This document shows positions 55,466 to 64,000 of a stretch of DNA of 64,000 bases, piece by piece (positions within the stretch are counted from its first letter, which is position 1; the number at the start of each line of letters is the position of its first letter). The notes below the pieces were generated by a model. The model searched no databases and was not told the origin of the DNA. It saw nothing but the letters and a program-made list of their open reading frames with translations. The stretch comes from an uncultured Enhydrobacter sp. Lineage in GTDB: Bacteria > Pseudomonadota > Gammaproteobacteria > Pseudomonadales > Moraxellaceae. Position numbers and translations under genes: made by a program. The DNA is taken from positions 1 through 64,000 of the forward strand of contig CAMIOS010000011.1 of NCBI GenBank assembly GCA_946222995.1. The letters are read 5' to 3'.

Positions 55466-56179
55466 TTATTTAACGTCTTTCCAAAATTCTTTATTCAATA
55501 AATATACAGGAATTAATAAAGACGCTAAAAATAGCAACACCCAAAATCCATACACTTTGCGTTGGTGAGCTTGAGGCTCTGCCATCCAAGCCATAAAATT
55601 GACAATATCCCCAATATTTTTGCGATATTCTTCTTTTGAGGTATTCATCTGCATATCATGCAAAACAAACGGCATAGCGACATTATGAAGTGCAATATTA
55701 TTTGCACCCCAAGGACGGCTTGGATCCTCATAGAATGATAGTAAATAGGTGTATACCCAGTCATTACTGCGTAGGCGAGTTTCTAGAGATAAATCCGGTG
55801 GCTGTGCCCCGAACCAAGCTTTTTGTTGGTCAGGGTCAATCCCAGCGGTAATATGATCACCCACTTGGTCAGTGGTCATCATCAAATATTTTTCAACCAA
55901 CTCTTTGGGAATATCCAAATCTTTATACATTTTTGAATAGCGCACATATTGAGCCGAGTGACAACCCACACAATAGCTCATAAATAATGAGGCGCCATGT
56001 TGAATCGAAGCTTTATTAGTCAAATCCACAGGCGCGGCTTCACATTCTAACGTATGTTCTTTTTTATTGGCATCTGTGTAAGTACCACAACCACCTTCTT
56101 CAGCATGCGTAAGTGAAGCCCCTAAACCTAATGCAACCGTTAATCCTAATCCAGCAACAATTTTTTTAACCGCTTTCAT
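55466..56179 (-). CDS. petC: Ubiquinol-cytochrome c reductase, cytochrome c1
   Basis: The c-type cytochrome of the bc1 complex; passes electrons from the Rieske centre to soluble cytochrome c. It has 237 residues with a signal peptide (about 1-26, ending THA). The heme site CVGCH is at residues 70-74, the axial Met region is in VAMPFVLHDMQM, and a C-terminal membrane anchor lies at about 212-230. It is coupled to petB (overlap of one base). Confidence 0.95.
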   Translation of the reverse strand: MKAVKKIVAGLGLTVALGLGASLTHAEEGGCGTYTDANKKEHTLECEAAPVDLTNKASIQHGASLFMSYCVGCHSAQYVRYSKMYKDLDIPKELVEKYLMMTTDQVGDHITAGIDPDQQKAWFGAQPPDLSLETRLRSNDWVYTYLLSFYEDPSRPWGANNIALHNVAMPFVLHDMQMNTSKEEYRKNIGDIVNFMAWMAEPQAHQRKVYGFWVLLFLASLLIPVYLLNKEFWKDVK

Positions 56180-57417
56180 TAGTGACCTCCAGTAACACGT
56201 TCAGGTGGACGTTTACACGTTTCAATTGACGTATAAATCGGCATCAATAGGAAGAATAAAAAGTATAAAACAGTACAAATTCGCCCAACAATTGTGGCAG
56301 TATCACTTGAGGGAATCACGCCTAAATAGCCTAGAATTAAAAAGCTTATCACAAAAATGGTTAACGCAATTTTTGACAAGATGCCTTTATAACGCATTGA
56401 ACGAACAGGCGATTTATCAAGCCAAGGCAATACAAATAAAATTGCAATTGAAGCTGCCATCACAATGACGCCTGGCAAAGCTGAACCAAACATCGAAGGT
56501 GTTGCCCGAAGCATGGCATAAAACGGGGTATAATACCAAACAGGCGCAATATGCGGTGGCGTTTTTAATGGATTGGCTGCTTCAAAGTTGGGTGGCTCAA
56601 GGAAGAATCCACCGCCCTCTGGGAAGAAAAATACCACCACAAAGAACACCATAAAAAAGATAACAATCCCCACCAAATCATGCACAGTATAATAGGGATG
56701 AAACGCAACACCGTCTAATGGCACACCATTTTTATCTTTAAGTTTTTTGATGTCGATACCATCGGGGTTATTTGAACCGACATGATGTAGAGCAACTAAG
56801 TGTACAAATACCAAACCGACTAAAATCAATGGAATTGCAACCACGTGCAAGGCAAAGAAACGGTTTAAGGTAATGCCCGAAATAATGTAGTCACCTTTAA
56901 CCCATTCACCCAAGGCATCTCCAATAAACGGAATCGCCGCAGGCAAGTTCAAGATAACTTGAGCGCCCCAAAAGGACATATTACCCCAAGGTAATAAATA
57001 ACCAAAAAAGCCTTCTGCCATCAAACACAGATAAATCCCCATACCAATGAGCCACACCAGCTCACGCGGTTTTTGGTAAGAGCCATATAATAAGCCACGG
57101 AACATGTGCAGATATACCACCACAAAGAAAGCCGAAGCCCCAGTCGAGTGCATATAGCGAATTAACCAGCCACCTTGTACATCACGCATGATATATTCAA
57201 CGGAAGCGAAAGCCCCTTCGGCACTGGGGTTAAACATCATGGTTAGCCAAATGCCCGTTACTAGCTGATTGACTAATACCACCATCGACAATACGCCAAA
57301 AAAATACCAAAAGTTGAAATTCTTTGGGGCATAATACTTTGACATATGGTATTCATAGGTTTCTGTCGCCGGAAAGCGCGCATCCACCCAGTGCATAAAA
57401 CGTTTTGCAGTACTCAT
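56179..57417 (-). CDS. petB: Ubiquinol-cytochrome c reductase, cytochrome b
   Basis: Membrane core of the bc1 complex, 412 residues with eight helices. The four heme-ligand His residues lie in helices B and D (RYMHSTGASAFFVVVYLHM; FFALHVVAIPLILVGLVFVH). The quinol-oxidation motif PEW of other species is here read around PPNFEAANPLKTPPHIAPVW. It is the middle gene of petABC, 1 bp from petA. Confidence 0.95.
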   Translation of the reverse strand: MSTAKRFMHWVDARFPATETYEYHMSKYYAPKNFNFWYFFGVLSMVVLVNQLVTGIWLTMMFNPSAEGAFASVEYIMRDVQGGWLIRYMHSTGASAFFVVVYLHMFRGLLYGSYQKPRELVWLIGMGIYLCLMAEGFFGYLLPWGNMSFWGAQVILNLPAAIPFIGDALGEWVKGDYIISGITLNRFFALHVVAIPLILVGLVFVHLVALHHVGSNNPDGIDIKKLKDKNGVPLDGVAFHPYYTVHDLVGIVIFFMVFFVVVFFFPEGGGFFLEPPNFEAANPLKTPPHIAPVWYYTPFYAMLRATPSMFGSALPGVIVMAASIAILFVLPWLDKSPVRSMRYKGILSKIALTIFVISFLILGYLGVIPSSDTATIVGRICTVLYFLFFLLMPIYTSIETCKRPPERVTGGH

Positions 57418-57418
57418 A

Positions 57419-58006
57419 TTATGCTACCCCCACCGTTAAAATCGTACCACTCAAGCTATATTCAGGAATTGGCAAATTACGAGGGGCAGGCTGACCTTTA
57501 AAGACTCGTCCCGCTAAATCATATCGTGAGCCGTGACAAGGACATAAAAAACCACCCAACCAACTGCTACCGCCCAAATCTGCAGCGCCGACATCGGGTC
57601 GAAAGCCCGGTGCGCAACCTAAGTGGGTACAAACCCCTTCACACACCATCACCGCCGCATTGTTTTTTGAACGAGTCGCATTTTTACAATAATCAGGCTG
57701 CGTAGACCCTTCAGATTTTGGATCAGCTAGATTAGGTTCTAGTTTTGCAAGATTATCTAGCATCTCTTTGGTGCGATTGATAAGGTAAATAGGTTTACCC
57801 CGATATTTGATAACAATCATCTGACCGGCTTCAATTTTGCTGATATCTTGGGTTACAGGGGCCCCTGCTGCTTCAGCTTTGGCACTTGGATACCAAGAAC
57901 GCACAAAAGGTGTCGCAATCGCTGCAACACCCGCAGCACCCATCGCAGCGGTGGATGCTATTAACACTCTACGACGTTTTAAGTCAACGCCTTCGGCATG
58001 GCTCAT
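57419..58006 (-). CDS. petA: Ubiquinol-cytochrome c reductase, Rieske iron-sulfur subunit
   Basis: 195 residues from the ATG at 58006, with GGAGGAC upstream. A twin-arginine-type N-terminus ([10 protein letters not shown]) leads into the membrane helix. Cluster ligands are in CTHLGCAP and CPCHGSRYD, with the disulfide Cys in the same boxes. It donates electrons from quinol to cytochrome c1. It is first in petABC, downstream of rplM-rpsI. Confidence 0.95.
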   Translation of the reverse strand: MSHAEGVDLKRRRVLIASTAAMGAAGVAAIATPFVRSWYPSAKAEAAGAPVTQDISKIEAGQMIVIKYRGKPIYLINRTKEMLDNLAKLEPNLADPKSEGSTQPDYCKNATRSKNNAAVMVCEGVCTHLGCAPGFRPDVGAADLGGSSWLGGFLCPCHGSRYDLAGRVFKGQPAPRNLPIPEYSLSGTILTVGVA

Positions 58007-58171
58007 CAATAAGTCCTCCAGATTAAGACAGTGGGTAAAAATATTCCCACACTGGGTTTATGGCTATTTTAAATCAGTTATTCGTTAAAAGCCATCTTAG
58101 TTGTGCCTAAATTTCGCTAATCCTGCTATTTTAAGCTATTTTTGTTATAAAATAAATTACTAAACGCAAAT

Positions 58172-58206
58172 AAAAAAAACCCTTACGTTTAATAAGGGCT
58201 TTTTTT
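58172..58206 (-). terminator. Terminator of rplM-rpsI
   Basis: On the minus strand: CCCTTA - TTAAACG - TAAGGG followed by eight T residues (58172-58179). It separates rpsI from petABC. Confidence 0.8.
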
Positions 58207-58262
58207 GAAAAAATAGATACAAAAAATAACAGATACGAGAATCTCTGTAAGTATTGTATTGA

Positions 58263-58649
58263 TTAGCGTTTTGAGAATTGAGGTCGTTTACGAGCTTTAC
58301 GAAGACCCAATTTTTTACGTTCAACTTCACGAGCATCACGAGTGACAAACCCAGCTTCACGAAGCGCAGGTTTTAGGCTTTCGTCAGATTCGATTAACGC
58401 ACGAGTGATACCATGACGAATCGCGCCTGCTTGACCGTTAATACCGCCACCTTTAACTGTCACATAGATATCAAATTTATTTGCGACATCAAGTAGTTCT
58501 AAAGGTTGACGAACCACCATCACTGAGGTTTCACGACCAAAGTATTGATCAAGTGGTTTACCATTCACCGTGATGTTACCAGAGCCTGCTGATAAAAACA
58601 CACGAGCAGTTGAAGTTTTACGACGACCTGTACCGTAATTGCGTTCCAT
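58263..58649 (-). CDS. rpsI: 30S ribosomal protein S9
   Basis: 128 residues. It has the start [16 protein letters not shown], the middle [15 protein letters not shown] and the basic tail ending [17 protein letters not shown], which reaches the P-site tRNA. It is 10 bp downstream of rplM and both form one operon. Confidence 0.97.
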   Translation of the reverse strand: MERNYGTGRRKTSTARVFLSAGSGNITVNGKPLDQYFGRETSVMVVRQPLELLDVANKFDIYVTVKGGGINGQAGAIRHGITRALIESDESLKPALREAGFVTRDAREVERKKLGLRKARKRPQFSKR

Positions 58650-58659
58650 GTGTTACTCC

Positions 58660-59088
58660 TTAGATATCTAATACTTGAGGTTGTTGAGCGGTATGTGGAT
58701 GCTCAGTACCTGAGTATACTTTTAACTTTTTGATCATCGCGTAGCCTAATGGGCCTTTTGGCAGCATACCTTTTACCGCTTTGTTTAGCACGTCTTCTGG
58801 TTTGTGAGCGATGAGTTTAGTAAAGTTAGTTTCTTTGATACCACCTGGGTAACCAGTGTGACGGTAGTATTTTTTATCTTGGGCTTTTTTACCGGTAACG
58901 GCAATTTTTTCCGCATTGATAACGACGATGTAATCACCTGTATCAACGTGTGGGGTGTAAGAAGGTTTATGCTTGCCACGTAAACGTGATGCGATTTCAC
59001 TCGCCAAGCGACCTAGCGTTTTACCTTCAGCGTCGACGATGTACCAATCGTGTGTCACTTCATGTGGTTTAGCACTGATAGTTTTCAT
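58660..59088 (-). CDS. rplM: 50S ribosomal protein L13
   Basis: 142 residues, the standard length. Signature parts are [16 protein letters not shown] and the later [16 protein letters not shown]. It is first gene of the rplM-rpsI operon. Its leader is about 265 bp from the divergent carbonic anhydrase gene and holds no obvious second gene. Confidence 0.97.
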   Translation of the reverse strand: MKTISAKPHEVTHDWYIVDAEGKTLGRLASEIASRLRGKHKPSYTPHVDTGDYIVVINAEKIAVTGKKAQDKKYYRHTGYPGGIKETNFTKLIAHKPEDVLNKAVKGMLPKGPLGYAMIKKLKVYSGTEHPHTAQQPQVLDI

Positions 59089-59354
59089 GTTTAAAAACCT
59101 TTTAAGTTAATAGTTGAGAGTGAGTGTCTGGGAAACGAGGGCTCTCAAAATTACGAACGCATATTATAGGGTCAAGCCAGTGTAGATGCAAGATCGATTC
59201 AATAATTTTTGGCTGTTTTTACAAAATTTTGGTATGGGCTTTTTGGTAACTATTCAACATTTAAAAACTGTAAAACTTGCTAAAATCTAGCATTACGCTA
59301 TGAAAATATAGTAAAATCTCGCTGACTAAATTATGATATATACTAAGGAAAATC

Positions 59355-60017
59355 ATGACAGTAACTCATCATGGGGAGTTGGTTAACTCATCGAGCCGCC
59401 CACAAACTGCCCAACAGGCGCTACAGCTACTCAAACAAGGCAATGCCCGTTTTGTGGAAAGTCTAAAAAATCCCAACGCTAATTTACTTGCGTCGAATGC
59501 ATTGACCCAAGAACACAATCCTTTTGCCATTATATTGGGTTGCTCAGATGCCCGTGTCCCTGCCGAAATCGTCTTTGACCAAGGGCTTGGCGATTTATTT
59601 GTGATACGCGTAGCGGGCAATGTGGTCGCTCCCTCACAGATTGGTTCAGTTGAGTTTGCTACCGAAAAATTTGGTACAAAGTTGGTGGTGGTATTAGGAC
59701 ATTCGCATTGTGGGGCGGTGACCGCCTGTGTCGAAACCTTGATAAATCCTGACCAGTATTTTTCGCCCAACCTGCAATCTATTGTCGATAGAATCCGACC
59801 AAGCGTGTATAATTTACATGAAATTTATACCGCCAATGGCAATGAGATCATTGCTGATGAACTTATAGCTCGTGGTATCAAAGCCAATGTAAGAATGTCA
59901 GTCAGTCAGCTCAAACATGGCTCCCGTATCTTGGAAGATGCGGTGGATAGCGGTAACTTAATGATTGTTGGGGCAAACTACGACTTAGAAACAGGTAAGG
60001 TGCAATTTTTTGAATGA
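59355..60017 (+). CDS. Beta-class carbonic anhydrase
   Basis: Zinc enzyme that interconverts CO2 and bicarbonate, 220 residues. Zinc ligands are the Cys of CSDARVPAE and the His and Cys of GHSHCGAVTA; the catalytic Asp/Arg pair is in the first motif. AAGGAAA precedes the ATG. It is divergent from rplM. A second, gamma-class relative is encoded at 26348. Confidence 0.93.
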   Translation: MTVTHHGELVNSSSRPQTAQQALQLLKQGNARFVESLKNPNANLLASNALTQEHNPFAIILGCSDARVPAEIVFDQGLGDLFVIRVAGNVVAPSQIGSVEFATEKFGTKLVVVLGHSHCGAVTACVETLINPDQYFSPNLQSIVDRIRPSVYNLHEIYTANGNEIIADELIARGIKANVRMSVSQLKHGSRILEDAVDSGNLMIVGANYDLETGKVQFFE

Positions 60018-60080
60018 CCTATTCAATTCGTCTGCCCCTATCCTAATCTAACGTTTGGTAACTTAGATTAGTAGCTTAAA

Positions 60081-60542
60081 TCAATAACTAAATGCACCGG
60101 CTGCTACCTGTAACACGGGGTCTAATTTCATAGCGGTTAAATTGATGGCGTTTCCGGTCGCTGCTGTCGGTAAGGCAGAATTCGCTAAAATATTTGGTGA
60201 ATAGGTTTTTGGTAGTTGTTGAGCTAAGTTATGGCTAAATGGTTGTTGTGATAGGTTGGTTTGGTAGTTTTCTAAAAGGGTAGTATCAATACACAGGGGT
60301 GGTACTTGGTGGTGATATCCCAACAGCTTAATGGCGACCAAACGCGTCACATTGATATTATCAAATAATCGTTCAAAACGTTCAATTAAAACCGCCAGAT
60401 TAGTATTATGCGTTCGATGCTCGTACTCATAAATGGTTTGAATAAAATCAAATTCTTCATCACTAATTTGATATTGGTGTATTAGTTGGGTGTCTAAATA
60501 GGGCAGCAGCGAAGAGAATTGAGAGATTGGGCATAAAATCAT
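60081..60542 (-). CDS. Hypothetical soluble protein
   Basis: 153 residues, not recognised. The N-terminal 75 are helical and rich in acidic and aromatic residues (YQISDEEFDFIQTIYEYEHR, then FERLFDN). The rest is Asn/Thr/Leu-rich and less ordered, with no membrane helix. It is convergent with the carbonic anhydrase gene and divergent from gloA. No function can be proposed. Confidence 0.55.
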   Translation of the reverse strand: MILCPISQFSSLLPYLDTQLIHQYQISDEEFDFIQTIYEYEHRTHNTNLAVLIERFERLFDNINVTRLVAIKLLGYHHQVPPLCIDTTLLENYQTNLSQQPFSHNLAQQLPKTYSPNILANSALPTAATGNAINLTAMKLDPVLQVAAGAFSY

Positions 60543-60752
60543 ACTAAATATCCGGTGGTTAAGACTAATTTTGACTAATTTACCAATATAATCTAAAGAC
60601 GCCTATAAATTAGTGCAGATGGTCGCAAAATTACCATAAAGATAAAACAAAGTTGATATATTTAACTCTATTAAATTTGTGCTAGGCTAGCAATCATTTT
60701 TTGTTTAATTTTTTTATCAAAGTCAATCACCTCATAACAAACAGGAATTACC

Positions 60753-61244
60753 ATGACTGTTCATCCCACGCAAGGCTACACTTTTAACCATACCATGCTT
60801 CGAGTGAAAGACCCGAAAGTATCACTTGATTTTTATCAAAATGTGCTTGGCATGACGTTGTTACATACCAAAAAATACCCAGATGCCAAGTTTGATTTAT
60901 ATTTTTTGGCAAAACTACGCGATGAGGAACTTGCCAATCTGCCCAAAAGTGACAGCGAAAAAGCGGTATTTACCTTTCGTCAGCGGGGGATTTTAGAACT
61001 CACCCATAACTACGGTACCGAAAATCAGACCGATTTTGCCTATCATGATGGTAATACCGAACCACAGGGATTTGGGCATATTTGTTTTAGTGTGCCAAGC
61101 CTTGAGCAAGCGGTGGCATGGTTTGACCAAAATAATGTCACGTTTAAAAAACGTCCCGAAGAGGGGCGGATGAACAATATTGCCTTTATCAAAGATCCCG
61201 ATGGTTATTGGATTGAGATTGTGCAAGCGGGTTTAATGGCTTAA
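60753..61244 (+). CDS. gloA: Lactoylglutathione lyase (glyoxalase I)
   Basis: Isomerises the hemithioacetal of methylglyoxal and glutathione. It has 163 residues with two beta-alpha-beta modules. The four metal ligands are seen: His in FNHTMLRVKD, Glu in LELTHNYG, His in FGHICFSV and Glu in YWIEIVQ. Its length matches the longer eukaryote-like/gammaproteobacterial class. It converges with hemF, 9 bp apart. Confidence 0.93.
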   Translation: MTVHPTQGYTFNHTMLRVKDPKVSLDFYQNVLGMTLLHTKKYPDAKFDLYFLAKLRDEELANLPKSDSEKAVFTFRQRGILELTHNYGTENQTDFAYHDGNTEPQGFGHICFSVPSLEQAVAWFDQNNVTFKKRPEEGRMNNIAFIKDPDGYWIEIVQAGLMA

Positions 61245-61253
61245 GTTAATAGG

Positions 61254-62234
61254 CTACTCTAGCCAATCTCTCGGTTTTAAATAAAAATCCGTCAATTCAA
61301 ATTCTGGCGTGCCTGCTTGGGGTTCATAGCGATATTCCCACCCTGTCAAAGGCGGCAGGCTGACCAAAATCGACTCAATCCGTCCATTTGACTGTAGGCC
61401 AAACAACGTACCACGGTCGTACACCAGATTATACTCCACATAGCGACCCCGCCGAATCAGCTGAAACTCACGCTGGGCAGGCGAATAGGGCGTGTGTTTA
61501 CGTTTTTCAAAAATCGGCACAATCCCATCTAAATAGCCATTGCCCACCGCTTGCATCAAGGCGAAGCATTTATCAAAATCCCAGCCCATGCTCTGTTCAT
61601 TCACATCATCATAAAATAGCCCGCCCACACCCCGTTGTTCATCACGGTGCTTGAGATAAAAATAATCATCGCACCATGCCTTAAATTTGGGGTAAATATA
61701 CGCCCCAAACGGCTGACACAAATCCCGACATACCGTGTGCCAATGTACCACATCGTCCATGACAGGATAAAACGGGGTCAAATCAAACCCGCCACCAAAC
61801 CACCAAATCGGTGCTTCGCCCGCTTTTTCGGCGATAAATAAGCGGACATTGGCATGACTGGTCGGCACGTGCGGATTTTTGGGATGCACTACAAGCGACA
61901 CGCCTAACGCTTGGGCTTGGCGTCCTGCCAGTTCGGGATGGCGAGCGGTAGCCGAGGCAGGCAAGTGATTAATAACAATATGGCTAAACATTACGCCCGC
62001 TTTTTCAATGACATGCCCACCCTGCATGACGCACGAGCGACCCCCGCCCATGGGTTGATGAGTGCCTTGCTCAGCAGGACGTTGCCAGTCATCAATCAAA
62101 AATTTGGTGTCGCTTTTGCCATCAAATCCGCCTTCATATTCTTGGGCTTCTAGGGCAGTGCAAATACGAGATTGTAAGTCGAGTAAAAAGCTGCGAACGG
62201 CTTGGACATTGGGATTTAAAAGATTGTTTTGCAT
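61254..62234 (-). CDS. hemF: Oxygen-dependent coproporphyrinogen III oxidase
   Basis: Aerobic heme pathway enzyme of 326 residues that decarboxylates two propionates of coproporphyrinogen III. Signature blocks are [32 protein letters not shown] and [16 protein letters not shown]. It is homodimeric and cytoplasmic. An aerobic lifestyle agrees with the complex I and bc1 genes in this window. Confidence 0.95.
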   Translation of the reverse strand: MQNNLLNPNVQAVRSFLLDLQSRICTALEAQEYEGGFDGKSDTKFLIDDWQRPAEQGTHQPMGGGRSCVMQGGHVIEKAGVMFSHIVINHLPASATARHPELAGRQAQALGVSLVVHPKNPHVPTSHANVRLFIAEKAGEAPIWWFGGGFDLTPFYPVMDDVVHWHTVCRDLCQPFGAYIYPKFKAWCDDYFYLKHRDEQRGVGGLFYDDVNEQSMGWDFDKCFALMQAVGNGYLDGIVPIFEKRKHTPYSPAQREFQLIRRGRYVEYNLVYDRGTLFGLQSNGRIESILVSLPPLTGWEYRYEPQAGTPEFELTDFYLKPRDWLE

Positions 62235-62493
62235 GGTTTTTTCCGAAGATTTTTTGTGGATTATAGCATAGATTCAAGCGTCAGCACTGACAGACAGTGT
62301 AGCAGTATGAAGCCACATGGTAGTACCACCTTGCGTTGTAAGTTGCTTTTAATGAGTTGTATGAGTAATTTTGCTTAAACACATAGATGAATGATGAGTA
62401 ATCCATTGAATGAATAAATGTTGTATTAAGATAAAGGGTAAGTTAGAATCTAATTTAAGTTTTTAACTTTTATCTCAATGATCGGAGTCAGTA

Positions 62494-62664
62494 ATGAATA
62501 AACTTGTTATCGCCTTAGTTGCTGTCGTTACTTTAGTGGGTTGTGGCAAAAAAGAAGAAACCAAAACAGAAACGACCACGACAACCACCGCGTCTGCTCC
62601 AGCAGATAACACGGCGACTGCAACCGCTAATCAAGCGACCGCCACCGCTTCACCAGCAAAGTAA
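62494..62664 (+). CDS. Very small Thr/Ala-rich lipoprotein
   Basis: 56 residues. A short hydrophobic signal is followed by the lipobox LVGC (Cys at residue 17), so the mature lipoprotein has only 40 residues. After CGKKEE it is almost entirely Thr, Ala, Glu, Asn, Gln and Ser, with no predicted fold. CGGAG lies 8 nt before the ATG, and a terminator follows directly, which supports a real gene. Small entericidin-like or spacer lipoproteins are comparable, but none can be assigned. Confidence 0.75.
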   Translation: MNKLVIALVAVVTLVGCGKKEETKTETTTTTTASAPADNTATATANQATATASPAK

Positions 62665-62679
62665 ATAGCTTTTACAAAT

Positions 62680-62711
62680 AAAAACCGCAACTGTGAGTTA
62701 GCGGTTTTTTT
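62680..62711 (+). terminator. Terminator after the small lipoprotein gene
   Basis: Stem AAAAACCGC / GCGGTTTTT (62680-62688 and 62701-62709), extended inward by AACT/AGTT, then more T residues. Confidence 0.85.
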
Positions 62712-62850
62712 ATCGTTATTAGTCATAGGTTGGTAAAAATTTTTTCAGATAAAGATTTGAAAAAGTGGATAAAAATGGCATTGCTCAGTGTGTAATGAAT
62801 AAAACTTTGCTAGAATAACTGCCTTTTTCATCTTTCAAATATTCAAAACA

Positions 62851-64000
62851 ATGCGGTTAAAACAGCTTAAACTCTCAGGTTTTAAATCTTTTGCCAACCC
62901 CACCACTTTTCACTTTCCCAAAACCATCACCGCCATCGTCGGTCCTAACGGCTGTGGTAAGTCGAATGTCATTGATGCCATTCGCTGGGTGCTGGGTGAA
63001 TCCTCCGCCAAACAACTTCGTGGTGGAGCAATGAGCGATGTTATCTTTGCGGGCACACAGGACAAAACCGCCAAAAGTTTGGCCAGTGTTGAGCTGGTCT
63101 TTGAACATACCCAAGCTGAAGGTAAAAATGCCATTCATCACGCCTTAAATTTGTATCATGAACTATCTGTCCGCCGTCAAATCACCAAAGACGGCAAATC
63201 CGATTATTTTATTAACGGTACCAAGGTACGTCGCCGTGATGTGGTCGATGTGTTTTTGGGCACAGGGCTAGGGGCGAGGTCGTATGCGGTCATCGAACAG
63301 GGTATGATAGGGCGGATTATCGACGCCAACGCCTTACAACTGCGAGAATTTATCGAAGAAGCCTCGGGCGTTTCTCGTTACCAAAGCCGCCGAGAAGACA
63401 CCCAAAAACAGCTTGATACGGCAAGCGACAATTTGACCCGTTTACACGACATGGCAAGCGAGCTGACCACTCAACAAAAACGCCTTGACAAACAAGCCAA
63501 AACCGCAAAGCAAGCCCAACATTGGCAAAGCGAACTTGATCATATTAGCAAGCAGTTATTGATTGACGATTATGGACAGGCATGGCAAAAACAACAAACA
63601 CTGACCAAAGATTTTCATGCTATTGACCAAACAGTCACCGCCCAACAAGCGGTTATAACACAAATGGCGGCGCAACATCAGCAAGCCCAACACCATATCA
63701 ACGAGCAGCAGATACACTACCAAGCGCAGCAAAACCTTGTACAACGTCAATGGCAACAGCACTTTGAAACCCAAAGTCTGCTCAATCAAAGTCAGCAACA
63801 TATTGCCAATGACCAACAGCGCCTGACCACGCTGGATTTTGAATGTAATCGCTTGACTGACTATAAAAAGGACTTGCTTGAACAAAAGCAACACGCCCAA
63901 ATCCGAATTAAGGATGTGCCACAACAACTTGAACAAATCACCCAACAACTTAACCAACGACGAGATGCGCATCATACGACCAAGCACGACCGAGAGCAAA
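62851..64000 (+). CDS. smc: Chromosome segregation protein SMC (N-terminal part, cut by window edge)
   Basis: The first 383 codons of an SMC ATPase, open to the window end. The start MRLKQLKLSGFKSFANP is the family N-terminus, and Walker A is GPNGCGKSNVIDAI at about residues 31-44. The head continues through LGARSYAVIEQGMIG and EEASGVSRYQSRR. From about residue 175 it becomes a Gln-rich coiled coil. ScpA and ScpB, its partners, are encoded at 38.0-39.4 kb. The C-terminal half lies outside. Confidence 0.95.
   Translation, partial: MRLKQLKLSGFKSFANPTTFHFPKTITAIVGPNGCGKSNVIDAIRWVLGESSAKQLRGGAMSDVIFAGTQDKTAKSLASVELVFEHTQAEGKNAIHHALNLYHELSVRRQITKDGKSDYFINGTKVRRRDVVDVFLGTGLGARSYAVIEQGMIGRIIDANALQLREFIEEASGVSRYQSRREDTQKQLDTASDNLTRLHDMASELTTQQKRLDKQAKTAKQAQHWQSELDHISKQLLIDDYGQAWQKQQTLTKDFHAIDQTVTAQQAVITQMAAQHQQAQHHINEQQIHYQAQQNLVQRQWQQHFETQSLLNQSQQHIANDQQRLTTLDFECNRLTDYKKDLLEQKQHAQIRIKDVPQQLEQITQQLNQRRDAHHTTKHDREQ

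Overview
The window comes from a gammaproteobacterium of the family Moraxellaceae, probably a Moraxella/Faucicola (M. osloensis-like) or Psychrobacter-type organism. This rests on moderate-to-low GC, a fused nuoCD inside a complete nuoA-N operon, the rplM-rpsI-petABC-sspAB order, a SpoT with a decayed synthetase domain, and the general protein style. The genus is inferred; no rRNA or other marker gene lies in the window. Almost everything is housekeeping. There is no prophage, insertion sequence, CRISPR array, tRNA or rRNA that I can recognise.

Layout. 0-3 kb: a TetR regulator facing an alpha/beta hydrolase, then ispB divergent from rplU-rpmA. 3.8-4.5 kb: lolA. 5.0-20.7 kb: one 13-gene operon for the whole NADH:quinone oxidoreductase (complex I), closed by a terminator. 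20.8-27.5 kb: a ferredoxin-NADP reductase, a TonB-like protein, a HAD phosphatase, prfB with its programmed +1 frameshift, a small frameshifted unknown gene, a gamma-carbonic anhydrase and a membrane protein. 27.7-31.3 kb: FimV encoded as two separate genes. 31.8-34.3 kb: asd and rpe, with a small-RNA gene between them that carries every hallmark of a Gac/Rsm regulatory RNA. 34.3-36.6 kb: four small unknown membrane genes, at least two of them paralogues. 36.6-41.7 kb: rluB, a patch of gene debris, then a tightly packed minus-strand operon trpS - antitoxin - doc toxin - O-methyltransferase - scpA - scpB. 41.8-47.6 kb: a lipid A acyltransferase, cstA with its ybdD partner, and a Kef-type K+/H+ antiporter. 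47.7-55.3 kb: an unknown gene, priA, ridA, spoT, rpoZ, sspB and sspA. 55.5-59.1 kb: the cytochrome bc1 genes petABC below rplM-rpsI. 59.3-64 kb: a beta-carbonic anhydrase, an unknown gene, gloA, hemF, a tiny lipoprotein and the start of smc, which runs off the right edge.

How the genes work together. Complex I feeds quinol to the bc1 complex, so two of the main respiratory modules are here. SpoT, SspA/SspB, RpoZ and RidA form a starvation and stress neighbourhood. The ScpAB kleisin complex and Smc lie 24 kb apart in the window.

The most interesting items are, in order: (1) the putative GacA-activated, CsrA/RsmA-sequestering RNA at about 33.12-33.34 kb, with a perfect 18-bp GacA box, a well-placed -10, four GGA motifs (two in hairpin loops) and a 12-bp terminator stem; (2) the two-gene FimV, split exactly between the coiled coil and the membrane segment; (3) a Doc-type toxin with a non-Phd-like antitoxin inside a housekeeping operon; (4) the tandem family of small unknown membrane proteins; (5) the degenerate SpoT synthetase domain.
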